The notes below the pieces were generated by a model that worked only from the letters and a program-made list of their open reading frames with translations, had not been told where the DNA came from and did no database searches. A DNA stretch of 64,000 nucleotides. Source: Ascaris suum (lineage: Eukaryota > Nematoda > Chromadorea > Rhabditida > Ascarididae). The position numbers and the translations under genes are program-made. The stretch is taken from assembly GCA_013433145.1 (NCBI GenBank), contig CM024178.1:3068001-3132000 (forward strand), in the 5' to 3' direction. Positions 1 to 10,086 of this stretch are shown one piece after another (within the stretch, counting starts at the first letter, position 1; every line of letters starts with the position of its first letter).

Positions 1-1
1 C

Positions 2-148
2 GGTGAAGTTATTCTCGAATTTCTTGAGAATCGCTTCCATAAGGAAAACATAAAGGTGGCTGCTACACCAACGAAAAATCTCACATTGTTCCGAGCTTTT
101 GCATTTGAGAGAATGAGAGGTCTTCCTTCAGATTTTTTCTACATTTAA
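2..148 (+). CDS. C-terminal exon of an unidentified protein (5' part outside window)
   Basis: The reading frame is open from the left edge to a TAA at 146-148, giving 48 residues that begin GEVILEFLENRF and end GLPSDFFYI. The composition is balanced and protein-like, with acidic, basic and aromatic residues spread evenly. No acceptor is visible, so the exon starts before the window. An AATAAA at 532-537 could be the polyadenylation signal of this gene, which would give a 3' UTR of about 400 bases. I do not recognise the family. A chance open frame of this length is possible, so confidence is only moderate. Confidence 0.45.
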   Translation, partial: GEVILEFLENRFHKENIKVAATPTKNLTLFRAFAFERMRGLPSDFFYI

Positions 149-1567
149 CATATTACGTGTTTACATATTACACCATTTATTTTTGAATAGTTGCATGGAT
201 GGGATTTAATGTTTTCTCTTTCATTTCATTCTGTGATAATGCCTTCCTCAAAAGGGGGAAAATATGTATTATATTTCGTAACTATTGCATGATGATGCTG
301 GAAGAATTTATCATATATGGTAGTGTTTTTTTTTAATTCTGACATCAGTAGTCCGTTAGTAACAGTGGCGGTAATGGTAATGAATGCAACAAACGAAGGG
401 AATATTGATATGCTAGGAAGATTTGTAGTCTCTCATCTTTTTTCATCCTCTGCTTGTTGGTAATTCCGACTCTACAATAGGTCGAAAGTCAACCTACGGC
501 TAAAAGTCGATTGTAATCTCCTGGACGCTTCAATAAAGCGTAATACCCAGCACATCGTCTCTTTTTTTAGAGTAATTGTATCTTTCATTCGCCATTAATT
601 GGTTCATTCTGAAGGGAAACAGTGGTCGGAGCTCTCTGAGGCGAAGTCGCTTGCCGAAGACGGTTCGAAATATGGAGGAAGTACGCGGGTATTGGGAAGC
701 AGAGCGACTTAACTCCGGCGTTGCCCTTTTGATGTCATCTTCACTTAGCGGTCGCTCGAGGAGCGCAAATTTCGCTGGTTGGTTGTCTATTCACTTTTCC
801 ACCATCTGTTAATATGTAATTTGCATAGTACACATTAAGATGTTCCCATGCTGTGGCGTAGCGTATCTACCTAGTGTGCATGTCTGTCAGGTAATTTCAA
901 CTAGAGAACTCGGGACCGTAAAGTGAGGCGCAGGATATAATGGGAGAGGAGTTCTTTCCCCATGATATGCAAAAACGAGAGGCACCTTCTTTCCTCTTCC
1001 TTCTCCACTATACAATACCAGTTTTCCACTGCTCTGCATTTGTTGTCTGCGTGTGACATCCTGTTTCTGGGAAGAAGGCACTCTGAAAACCGACTGCTTT
1101 TTCAGTCGAAATTCCCTGCGTGTGGAAAAAAAACCACAGAATCTAGGTCGATGAAGTTTGGTATGCATGGTTTATATCAGGGGTGTCGAAACCGGAAAAG
1201 GCGAGGACATACCTTTGTCAGCTTACCGCAGTGTCTGATGAGGACGCTCATTGTACTAGTAATATTAAAACATATCCATTCACACTCTAAGTGACCCACT
1301 TCTGTCATCTTTGAAATCATACCGAGGCTCGTGATGTAAATCTGGAATTATCCGAGTTCATTCCGATGGATCACGTCCGTTTTGGATCATGTTCGACTTA
1401 TGAGGCCTCATTTCATTATTTATTTATTTACAAAGGGAACGAAGGGTGTTAATTTGTGCAAATGACTGATTCATTAGGCGAGCTTGTAAAAAACATATCA
1501 AGTTCTCAAACATGCCTTTTCACTTGCTGCTTATTAACCTGTTGATATTTTCCTCGCTCACTTACAG
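149..1567. other. No gene recognised; possible 3' UTR and intergenic DNA
   Basis: AATAAA at 532-537 could end the gene at the left edge. Around 480-800 both strands have open frames of 60-90 codons without convincing splice sites. An ORF pair at 887-1294 (opposite strands) has no recognisable composition. I see no repeat or RNA gene here. Confidence 0.4.
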
Positions 1568-2302
1568 GGATGGTATTTTCAGCACTGAGCTCTGCATTCC
1601 TCGCAGGAACCTCATCTTCCACACAACATTGATCAGCACCTCTTTTTGTTCACTGATGTGTTCTTTTAAAATAAACAACGAAATGCTGTATCGTATGCGA
1701 ATACGCCTCGGCTGTCAATCCAATCGGGCAGCACTACAGCGTTGTATTAACGTATGTTTAATTTATTTCTTCATTGACTTGAGCTTATTACAACCGAAAT
1801 CGCTGATGATGCATTCACTTAACGACTCTTTTTCTCACTCTCTCTTTCTGAAACAAGACCAACAGTTGCCGAACGTAATCTCTCTATAGTCGTCGACTGT
1901 GTGATAGTTCCATGCAAAATCGAACAAATGAAATAAGAATATTAGGAGCATGTGGTGTTTTTGCTTTGCCTTAAATTAATGTATTTCTTCCATGTCTTCA
2001 TAATAACATCACACACCGATCAGCTGTTCAGACTTTCAGCACACATCCAGAGGGTGCTAGCATTCGGCAAATTGACGTATGCATTGGCGTTCCGTTGTGG
2101 TTTTCCCGATGGGGTCTATTATCTGCTAATTGTTTATTGTATTTTAATTGTTGGAGGAATTTTTGACCACTGTCTTTGGGCAGTAATGGCTATGAGCTAC
2201 AGTAGGCAACTATTTTTGTTTGTGCTCTAAGATTGCTTTATTTTATCATTACTTTCACAGGGATCTGAGCTGACCATTCTACACGCGGATAAGTCTTCTT
2301 GA
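1568..2302 (+). CDS. Possible last two exons of a small cysteine-containing protein
   Basis: Exon 1568-1751 follows the acceptor CACTTACAG and ends at a good donor (AAC/GTATGT). Exon 2261-2302 follows ACTTTCACAG and ends in TGA. Exon 1 enters in phase 2 and leaves in phase 0, and the second exon reads GSELTILHADKSS then stop in that phase. The joined segment has five cysteines within about 60 residues, spaced as in small secreted proteins, but no family is recognised. No upstream exon or start was found. Alternative acceptors inside exon 1 (TATTTTCAG) keep the same frame. The phase agreement could be chance. Confidence 0.33.
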
Positions 2303-2661
2303 GAACAATTATGTATGGCGTTTCGGCCTCATATTTAACTGCAGTGTATTGTTGTTTGTTTTTTCATGTTGCTTCGCATATTTATATGCCATCCTTTGAT
2401 GTGTTAATGGTGTACATCTCTTTGAACAAAGAAATCGCTTCCAAACATATTATGTGATGTTATTTTTTTATATCAGAGAATACAGCAATACCGGGTGTAG
2501 GTGTTAATAGAATTGGTGGTGATAATATTATGTTGTCGATATTTCGCAGATTCGTAGAGTTCATGACGAATAATGTAACGATTTTGCTGAATTCACAAGT
2601 ATTAGCAGTACTACAGGTAGCAGTAACCTCCGAGCAAGCAACATCCAACTGTGTTTCATAG

Positions 2662-2763
2662 TGTTTATTTCAACGATAAGGATGCTGTTCTTAAATATCA
2701 CTTTCCCAATGGATACGAAGTTCCATTCATTGAAACATGGGGTGCAGTTGAAGTTATTATCGG
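2662..2763 (+). CDS. Possible internal exon, unidentified
   Basis: The segment follows GTTTCATAG and ends at the donor GG/GTGAGG, phase 2 in and phase 2 out. It encodes 33 full codons including KYHFPNGYEVPFIETWG, which looks like real protein. It lies inside a 390-base stretch where three successive frames are each open and protein-like (2472-2658, 2640-2763, 2661-2858). This exon's phase-2 exit would fit the phase-2 entry of the exon beginning at 6425. It could also be part of a frameshifted pseudogene. Confidence 0.3.
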
Positions 2764-4713
2764 GTGAGGTCGAAGAGTTCGATTATGTGCAACCAATGAA
2801 ACCGGATGAGAGGAGGCTAAGTGAGTCTCGAGTCATCCGCGAAATTAAGAAAGGATGAGGTGCTGGGGGGAGGGGGAGGGATTCACCAATATGGGGTTGT
2901 TTCATCCGACAGAGTCACTTCTCTGCCATTTAATCTATAAAAGAAAAGGGGTGCATTTCAAAACATTTCAAAATCGTCGGTAATTGGATGGTTTCGGCTC
3001 ATTTACAGTCATCAATTATCCGTTAATCATATTGCTTTCTAGGTTAGCCGTGCACAGTTTTAAAAAAAGAAATGAGCGTAACCGTCCGGTCTAAAAACAA
3101 CGATATCGACACCGAGATATCGTCCACTGTTGCCATCAGAAACATGTAGTTCCAATGGTTGGCCGTTTTTATAATTTCTTGGCTGTTAATATGGTGCTCT
3201 CTCTCTGTTTTCGTTATCCAAAACGCATAATTAGTTGTGGTCGATGCGCTCTATATACGTGTCTTTTCGCACATTCATTGTTCTCTCAGCAGTTTTTTTT
3301 TCAGCCATCGGTTTTCTATATTATTTCAATTTTTAATTTTTTTAAAGCATAAGATTTTTCTTCTCTTTGGTGATTCAATTTTAGGTATTCATTTTACCAT
3401 ATTGTATTTGAATTAACTTAGGGAAAAAATTTCCACACAATTGGCAATCGAAATTGCTTTTTCCTTTAGAAATGCCTATAAATTCTTCTCAAATTTAACG
3501 AAACACATACCCCCGGGAAATGTATTCTATTGATTTTCCGTTTCTTCTGCCGTGCGGTTAAATGTTTTGTTAGCAAATAATTGTATCTGCCTCTTTGAAA
3601 TGCCTAAATTTTATGTTGTTTGTTGCTGCCTTGTTGATGGTGCGAATGAGTTCAATAAGAAGAGTCTCAGTTATTCATTTGCAATGTTTTCGAACAAATC
3701 AGCGCCAACTTACTCTAATATATAAACCATTGCATGGTCTCGATTCTTTATATAAGCTAATTCATTTCCCGTTAAGGGCAACTGAAAGCGATAGGAAATT
3801 AACAGGAAAAATCTATGCTGGATTATAGTTAAGGTCGTGAAATTAATAACGCTAGCTCGGTTTTAAGCAGACGCAATTACACTTCACTGAAACTGATATA
3901 ATGCAGGCCTCTCAAGTATAAGGGGATAACAAACAGGTAAGCGTTTTAAAAAAATGGCACAGCCTGAGTTGTTGCAAACCTGCACGTGAATTTTTACCTT
4001 GCTAAGAGGCAATGAGACATGCAATAATGCTATCATACTTTGATCGATCCAAGTAAGTGCTCGTGCAAGTTCTTGCAAGTTTCCTGCAATGTATCACATT
4101 CTGCAATCTGTTGGGTTGAATGTAAGACTCAACTGGTTGTGCAGTATGTCGTAAATGCGCAAATTTTCCAGTACGATCGAGTATGCTCAAAACCCTTCGA
4201 TATGGGTAGATAAGCCTCGAATTCAAAGTTGACATAAGCGTGATTGCTGCATAGTGTAGATTACGCGTTAAGATTCTATAATCTTAACTTCGGTTGTTCT
4301 TGAGTTGAAACTAAAGGAAAAATATATAGGGAAATATACGTGGTTCCTATCATAATGCAACACGTAAAAATTCTCGCAGTAGCATGTGAAAGGGTATGAA
4401 ATGGAATCGAAAATAAAGCAGTCAGTATTCGACGGGGGAGGGTTTCCAAATTCAGTTTCTATGTGGAAAGCATCGAATGTGTAGGGCATAGGGCTGAGAA
4501 TCTCTTGAATTGTGATGCGGGACCACTTACTATCACAACGTGTCGATATCTGCGGTTCCATTTGTTTATTGGTTCACGAGCAAAATAAATTTAAAGATAC
4601 ATTTGAGAACTACAAAAAAGAATAAAGAAGCGGCAAATAAAGGCATAGGTATTCTTCAACGGCATATAAAAGAAAATGAAAACGTGAAGTATAAGGTGCG
4701 AAACGACTATTAC
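2764..4713. other. No gene recognised
   Basis: This is AT-rich DNA with only short ORFs. The minus-strand ORF at 4268-4561 contains a possible exon after the acceptor GAGATTCTCAG, with proline-rich residues (GNPPPSNTDCF), but its phase does not match the neighbouring candidate. I count it as unproven. Confidence 0.35.
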
Positions 4714-5095
4714 CATGTAACACATTGTTTTGGAGTGCACCATCATATTGCGATGAGGCAACACGACGAATATCGATGCTCCACCTTGTCGGATGCAATA
4801 AGGAAACGAAGTCTGTGAAACGGTCCAACTGAAAGGCTTATTGTGATTTAAATGAAAGCTTTAATCCTCTTCTGCCTAGTTAATATAAAATCTACCAATT
4901 TCTTGATCGTATTTTCGCTCATCTTAAAAGAATATTTGGTCATATTCGCCTCTGTCACTTCCACCTCGGCCACCTTTGTCGGCTGCATGCACCCCAGTAA
5001 CTTGCACGTTGCGTCCCTTATGAACTCTTAACGGGTTCAGGTGAAGGGCGCTGTTTTCATGGAGGGCTGACTAATATCTAGCAAGTAATTGTCGT
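4714..5095 (-). CDS. Possible minus-strand exons, unidentified
   Basis: Two segments stand out. The first, 4714-4828, follows the strong acceptor ATAAGCCTTTCAG, runs 38 codons (contains RFTDFVSLLHPTRW) and ends at donor G/GTAATA. The second lies in 4924-5095. After TTTTGCAG at 5096 it can read 18 codons ending SMKTAPFT then stop. From a weaker acceptor at 5071 it can read 48 codons ending in a glycine/arginine-rich tail (KGGRGGSDRGEYDQIFF) and a stop at 4924. The choices cannot all be right. A plus-strand ORF of 59 codons with a signal-like start overlaps antisense. Confidence 0.28.
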
Positions 5096-5526
5096 CTGCA
5101 AAAGTTTGAGGTCTAGGTAAAGAGCTTAACAGAAATAAAGAAATGAAATCTTATGATCAATATGTACAAGTCGTTTCATCCTCACTTTGCTAGCCAGCAC
5201 TGTTTTCGCTGAAAGCAAATGTTTGTTTATTCTTTTTTTTCCCCGAGAGTTATAGTCGTAGAGGCATTTTCGCATTGGGGGATGCAAGGATGAACTTTCC
5301 TCAGGAGCAGTTGTTTAAAACGAAAAAAAAAGCCCGAAAACATGCAGGATTTTCTCTCCGTGCTTCATATATGAAAGTTATCAATGGAGTGTTTTAAATG
5401 GAGTGGGGAAAATTTTGGGTGTTGCAAATGTGGAGAACTTTTTTTGTTTTTCCTGAAAGAACGGAAGATTAGAAATGCAGAATGTAAACTTCATTTAAAA
5501 AATTCAAACGGATAACGACGTTACAG

Positions 5527-5766
5527 ATGTGCACAAAAACGCATTATTTTCAAGCGGTTGACAAGTTGAGCCAAATTCTAAAGCAATTTTCTTTCGCCAT
5601 GATGAAAAATATTAAGCATGAACATATGAAAGCAATCTTTCACTTCATTTCAAAGCCGATGTCTTACTTCATTATCACTTCAAATCCTACTTTATACTTC
5701 AATGAATCGAACATCTACGAGTTGACGAAACGTTCGTATGATTCGACAAAAAAGTTTGAAAAATAA
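5527..5766 (+). CDS. Possible small single-exon ORF
   Basis: An ATG sits directly after GACGTTACAG, the position expected if a spliced leader were added there. The ORF runs 79 codons and is helical and lysine-rich, with no recognised motif. No conserved partner or polyadenylation signal was seen. It may be chance. Confidence 0.22.
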   Translation: MCTKTHYFQAVDKLSQILKQFSFAMMKNIKHEHMKAIFHFISKPMSYFIITSNPTLYFNESNIYELTKRSYDSTKKFEK

Positions 5767-6390
5767 TTGCACGTAGAGCAGTGTACGATAATCTATAGGA
5801 TCGTTTACACTGTTGAAATCGAAGTGGTCTCAAACGAAGCTTATTGAACTCTACCTTTTTTATCTTCTTCATGTGTATAAATTAACTTGCCAATGTCCGG
5901 TTGTCAACCTTTAGCATACCTGTGCAAGGTGTTGGCGGTCATCCGCACCACTCGAACAATTTATACGCTCAGTTTGCGTAATTTAATCTTTCCATCTTCT
6001 CTTGTGGAGGACAAAATGAGCGGAGAAAAACGGACAAGAATATCCAATAATACAATGATTGTGATGAAGATAAGTAAATCGCTTTCTGCATTTCAAAATA
6101 ATCATTCTTCCTTCAATGATCATGCATGTGCCATTTCAGTCCCCCCTCTCCATCCTCCTATGTCTCCCTATTCAGTGCTCGCTCTAATTTACGAAGTTTA
6201 CCATCCTGTAAATACTTGCTGAACGTTTAGATATTCGGCACAGCATATACCTATGAAGATGCATCCATAAATATGCGAGAACTGACACTGCACGTAATGT
6301 GGTCTTAGATATTATACAATACCAACTAGTAAATTATACAAACACATCAAAATTAGATGCCTAGTAAATTTGCATTTGCGAAACTTGCAG

Positions 6391-6551
6391 TAGGGAATCT
6401 TCGTGAACGCCCATTCATGTTTAGTTGCCGTCGCCGAGGTGGTCGGTCACTTGATTGGGCGTTGCAGACTTGGATCGACGACGTTTCTCAAAGAGCGGAG
6501 TGTAAGGTGCCCGAAGTCATTCAAGGATCGTTCGAGTTGCTCTCAGCGGAA
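6391..6551 (+). CDS. Coding exon, unidentified; may be an upstream exon of the NYN/CCCH gene
   Basis: Either acceptor AAACTTGCAG (start 6391, phase 1) or TCATGTTTAG (start 6425, phase 2) gives one open frame ending at donor GAA/GTAAAT in phase 0. The residues read like a folded protein (GGRSLDWALQTWIDDVSQRA, then a short acidic helix ending LLSAE). The opposite strand is closed here. The next candidate exon, 7248-7287, enters in phase 0 and leaves in phase 1, which fits entry at 7906 into the NYN exon. So this may be the N-terminal region of that gene. If translation starts at the ATG at 7911, it belongs to another gene. Confidence 0.45.
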
Positions 6552-6869
6552 GTAAATAACATACTTCTTTGTTTATCATTTCACGTTTAGGGATAATAAC
6601 TATGACGATGATAGGTTGATGCAACGGTAAATGGATGAATGTGGATTATTTTTTGATAATGTTCTATGCAGTTATGGTTCTACTGATAATGCAGTCGATG
6701 AAGTAGAAAGATGAATGCACCAGAATTGATGGTAGAATTATTCCAAGTGAATCGGTCGGAAAATTTTGCTGGTTCTCTCATTGAGCACTGCAAAGCATTC
6801 TTGTAAACTAATCTCTGACATATGCAGTTGAAAAACATTTTTACTTCACTGAAAATTTTCAGGGTATAT

Positions 6870-7110
6870 GTTTATACATAAGTATAAATTTAAGTACAAA
6901 TACAAATAGAAACAGAAAGGTAAGGGTAATTAGAATTGCAAACATAAGTACAAATGTGAATATAAATGTAAATATAAGTGTAAATGTAAGTAAACGTAAA
7001 TATGAGTGCAAATATAAATATAAATTTAAAAAATGAATAAATAAGTAAATAAGTAGGCGAATAAATAGACAAGTAAATAAATATATAATATATAAGTAAA
7101 TATGTCGTAG
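6870..7110. repeat. Degenerate AT-rich tandem repeat
   Basis: The stretch is made of short degenerate units based on TAAATATAAG, TACAAATA and TAAATAAG. Its reverse strand is open for 93 codons only because the repeat encodes runs of Ile, Leu, Tyr and Phe. That ORF is not a gene. Confidence 0.75.
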
Positions 7111-7247
7111 TATATTTTTATACAACGAAGGCTTCGTCATTAACCCATTATGCTGAAGAATGCTTTTTAATATGCGCTGATTGAAATTTGATCCCTATTT
7201 GTAGATAGGATATGGCTTCGTCAGCGGATTGCAATGACCGTTTGTAG

Positions 7248-7287
7248 AAACTTATTGATATAGGTGGCAAGAATGCCCACATCACCT
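7248..7287 (+). CDS. Possible 40-base exon joining 6551 to 7906
   Basis: It starts after CCGTTTGTAG and ends at the strong donor CACCT/GTAAGT. It encodes KLIDIGGKNAHIT plus one base (phase 0 to 1). The donor is near-palindromic, so on the minus strand the same bases form an acceptor (TATACTTACAG) in front of a 45-codon open frame ending at 7148. Which strand is used cannot be settled here. Confidence 0.3.
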
Positions 7288-7910
7288 GTAAGTATAGAAA
7301 AGATTTCAGTTTGTAGCTTTGAATTTCTATATTTTGCATTGGCAGTATTATTACTGAATATGGGAATGATATGATAGAAGACGCGTTATGAGCAGCAGGA
7401 CTATTTAGTGTTAGTATTGGTCTTTTAAGAATTTTGCGTGCTGAAAACACTTTCTTCTACTATTAGGAGATTGGTGTGAAAATTACCTTTTGAAGGTAAA
7501 GGCTTATGAGTTAAACTCTGTGATACGGTGAAATAAAGGCTGAGTGTGAAATGAAGGAAGAGGGACGGAGGATGATCATTCGTAATAATGGGGCAAACAA
7601 AGAGAACTGGATGTAATTTTATCATCTTTGAATTGATGCATTTGCAACGACATGAGTTTATGATGGATGCAATGTCTCCTTCCCCTCCCCCTTTCTCTCC
7701 TCTTCTCTCCCCTTCTCTTAGGCTCCTCCAACATCAAACACGCCGCCCTATAAACATCTACCGTTTACAGCAATATTCATGAACAGGAATTGAAACGCTA
7801 GTGTTGAATTGTTGTGACTGAACAACAAGAGATTCTTCTAAATTTACTTCATTATTTTTGAGCTTGTGAACGCAATTAGAATTAAACCGCATGTCACCTT
7901 TTAAGGGTCA

Positions 7911-10086
7911 ATGGAGCAGTCAACTTGCGAACAACGAGAGATAGCGGTGGTCGTGTTATGGGATTGGAGTTCAGTGCAAGTTCCATTGCATAAAATCACA
8001 TTCTTCATCCATAAGGTATGCCTTTATCCAACGTCGATCCTCTCGAAATGTCTCCGCTGTTGTTTTCCCCTCATAAATAAGAAGTTTTGATAGATATCGC
8101 GAAAAGTGAACACATTTCTGTCGTTAGAATTTTTCCATTAGCGAATGAAAGTATCCACATGACTGCTGTTCGTATAGAACAAAGAGAAACGAGAGGTTGC
8201 GCTTTTAGAAAAGAAATGAAGCTGACTGATTTAAACAAACGATAAAAGATGACTGAAAAGCAGTAAATGAGTTTCAAAAAGTTTCCTTTTGATACTACAA
8301 AAGGAAGACGAAAAAGGAGAGAGAGCCGATGATGTTGTTTGGTTTCATGCACTCGTTTGCAACGAATACGACTACTTTATTTTGCATTACTGCTTCAGTT
8401 TTCCTACAGTTTACATAGTTGGTAGAGTGCTCATAATTCTATTAGCAAATTTACTTGGCTTCGTGCGCGTTATGGACAATTAATTCATCATGCGGCATCT
8501 CCTTTTTCTATAATATTGGGCATTTATAAAATTGCTCTGTTAATCATGTGAGGCAGGCACAAAAAGCGCATGCCGTGCCGTCATCCCTGATTCGTTTTTG
8601 TCTTTCTTAATCATAATTGCTAATAGGTGCGTTCGATGGTGACCACAGGTACGGATCAGCGTCGCCGTGAATGTGCTTTCCTCGTCTTTTGTGATGCTCG
8701 AGTCACGCCAGCCGCAATCACGCGCGAGATTGAAAAATCACTTGTGAGTTCAATCATGTCGCTGTTTGCATGAGCCCATCTCTTTCCCCTCGAACTTATG
8801 AGAAATGGGCATGGATAGTGAATGAGGCAACTCCTTCCTTTCTTCCTTTATACACAACGCGATGTATGCTTTTCGGGCAAAAAATTGTACTGAAATTTTT
8901 ATGTTCGGTGTCATATTCTTGTACTATGTGCTTGCTTTTTGCTTCAGCTGTATACTTGCAGATATAGTGCGATCCCTCCAGGCTGCTCCCTCTGAGCGTC
9001 CTCTGCATCCGCTCTCTCGATATGCCTCAGAAAGCCAACATTTTAGCGCATTGGTATGACATTTTTAGTGCTCACAGGTATAGTATCATGCGCAAGCATA
9101 GTCTGCTATCGTTGATAAATCAATGCTGTCATTATTCAGGAATTAGGTATATCAGAGTGGAGCTGGTGAGATTTTCGACGAATAAACTAGTGCTTCTTTC
9201 ATAGAGGGGATATCCACTGAAGGCGATTATTTGAATAACAAGCTAAAGCTTACAGAATGTCGACATTCGTCATGTGGAAGCTCAAGAATCGGCATGGGGA
9301 ATTTGCAAGAAGTTGTACCGCTTTCATGTCGATTACGATCCTGGTATAGTGGTGTTGATTTCTGGTGAGTTTATCGAATTCATTAAGGGTAATTCTATGA
9401 ATTTAGGTGCAAAGTTCTTGAATAAAGAAAGCTGGAAACTTTTATTAATTTCGTTCGAAAATTATTTAAAATAAATCCAGTGCAATTGCGGAAATAAAAG
9501 CGATGTTCGCGACTAATATTGTTGAAATATATCTCGAGTACAGTTGAAAACTTCCACTTACTTCTTGAAAAAATCATTCAAGGAAAATCACATAATGTAA
9601 ACTGAAGATTGGTTTACATCCTATCCTCTTTTTTGTTGCTTACTGCTCTAAAGGATTTTCTACAATATTTTTCCATCTTTTCACAAGTTTCCTCGAATGA
9701 AAAGTGGAGGAAGATAATTTTATACTTTTGATAATATATGTTTTTACCGAAAATACAAGTTGCAAGGGAGGGTGAACTATCAGCACAGGAACGTCAATGG
9801 ATTTTGTCAGTGAGATTCTTGCGCGATGATCACCTAAAGAGAGTTCCCGTTAATGGAACCACTACTGTTTACTAATTGCTGCTGTTGCTCTAAGCACTAA
9901 TCTAACAACAAGTAATTCGGTTAAGGTGCGTCAACTGCATATCGACCTGTGCTCACAAAGTTGACTCGATGCGGATGGAGAGTGCAGCTTATCCATCCAG
10001 AAAATACACCGAAAGAGATCGTCGAACAGGCCGATGAAAGCTGCTCGTTAGAAACAATTCTTGGAGGCGATGTCGGCGAAAATAAT
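7911..10086 (+). CDS. Exons 1-4: NYN (limkain-b1/MARF1-type) domain
   Basis: Exon 1 begins MEQSTCEQREIAVVVLWDWS. Here the hydrophobic strand and WD match the first strand of NYN domains, which usually read like FWDxEN. Exon 2 gives a second strand and helix (FLVFCDARVTPAAITREIEK). Exon 3 ends IVVLISG, the strand before the usual SGDSDF catalytic loop. Exon 4 continues YRPVLTKLTRCGWRVQLIHP, the usual Leu-rich helix, Gly, then strand. NYN domains belong to the PIN nuclease superfamily and cut or bind RNA. Here the loop reads SGASTAYRP, so both loop aspartates are replaced and activity is doubtful. Codon phases are 0-0, 0-0, 0-1, 1-0. The ATG lies five bases after TTTTAAG, which could be a spliced-leader acceptor or a normal acceptor. 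Confidence 0.72.
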
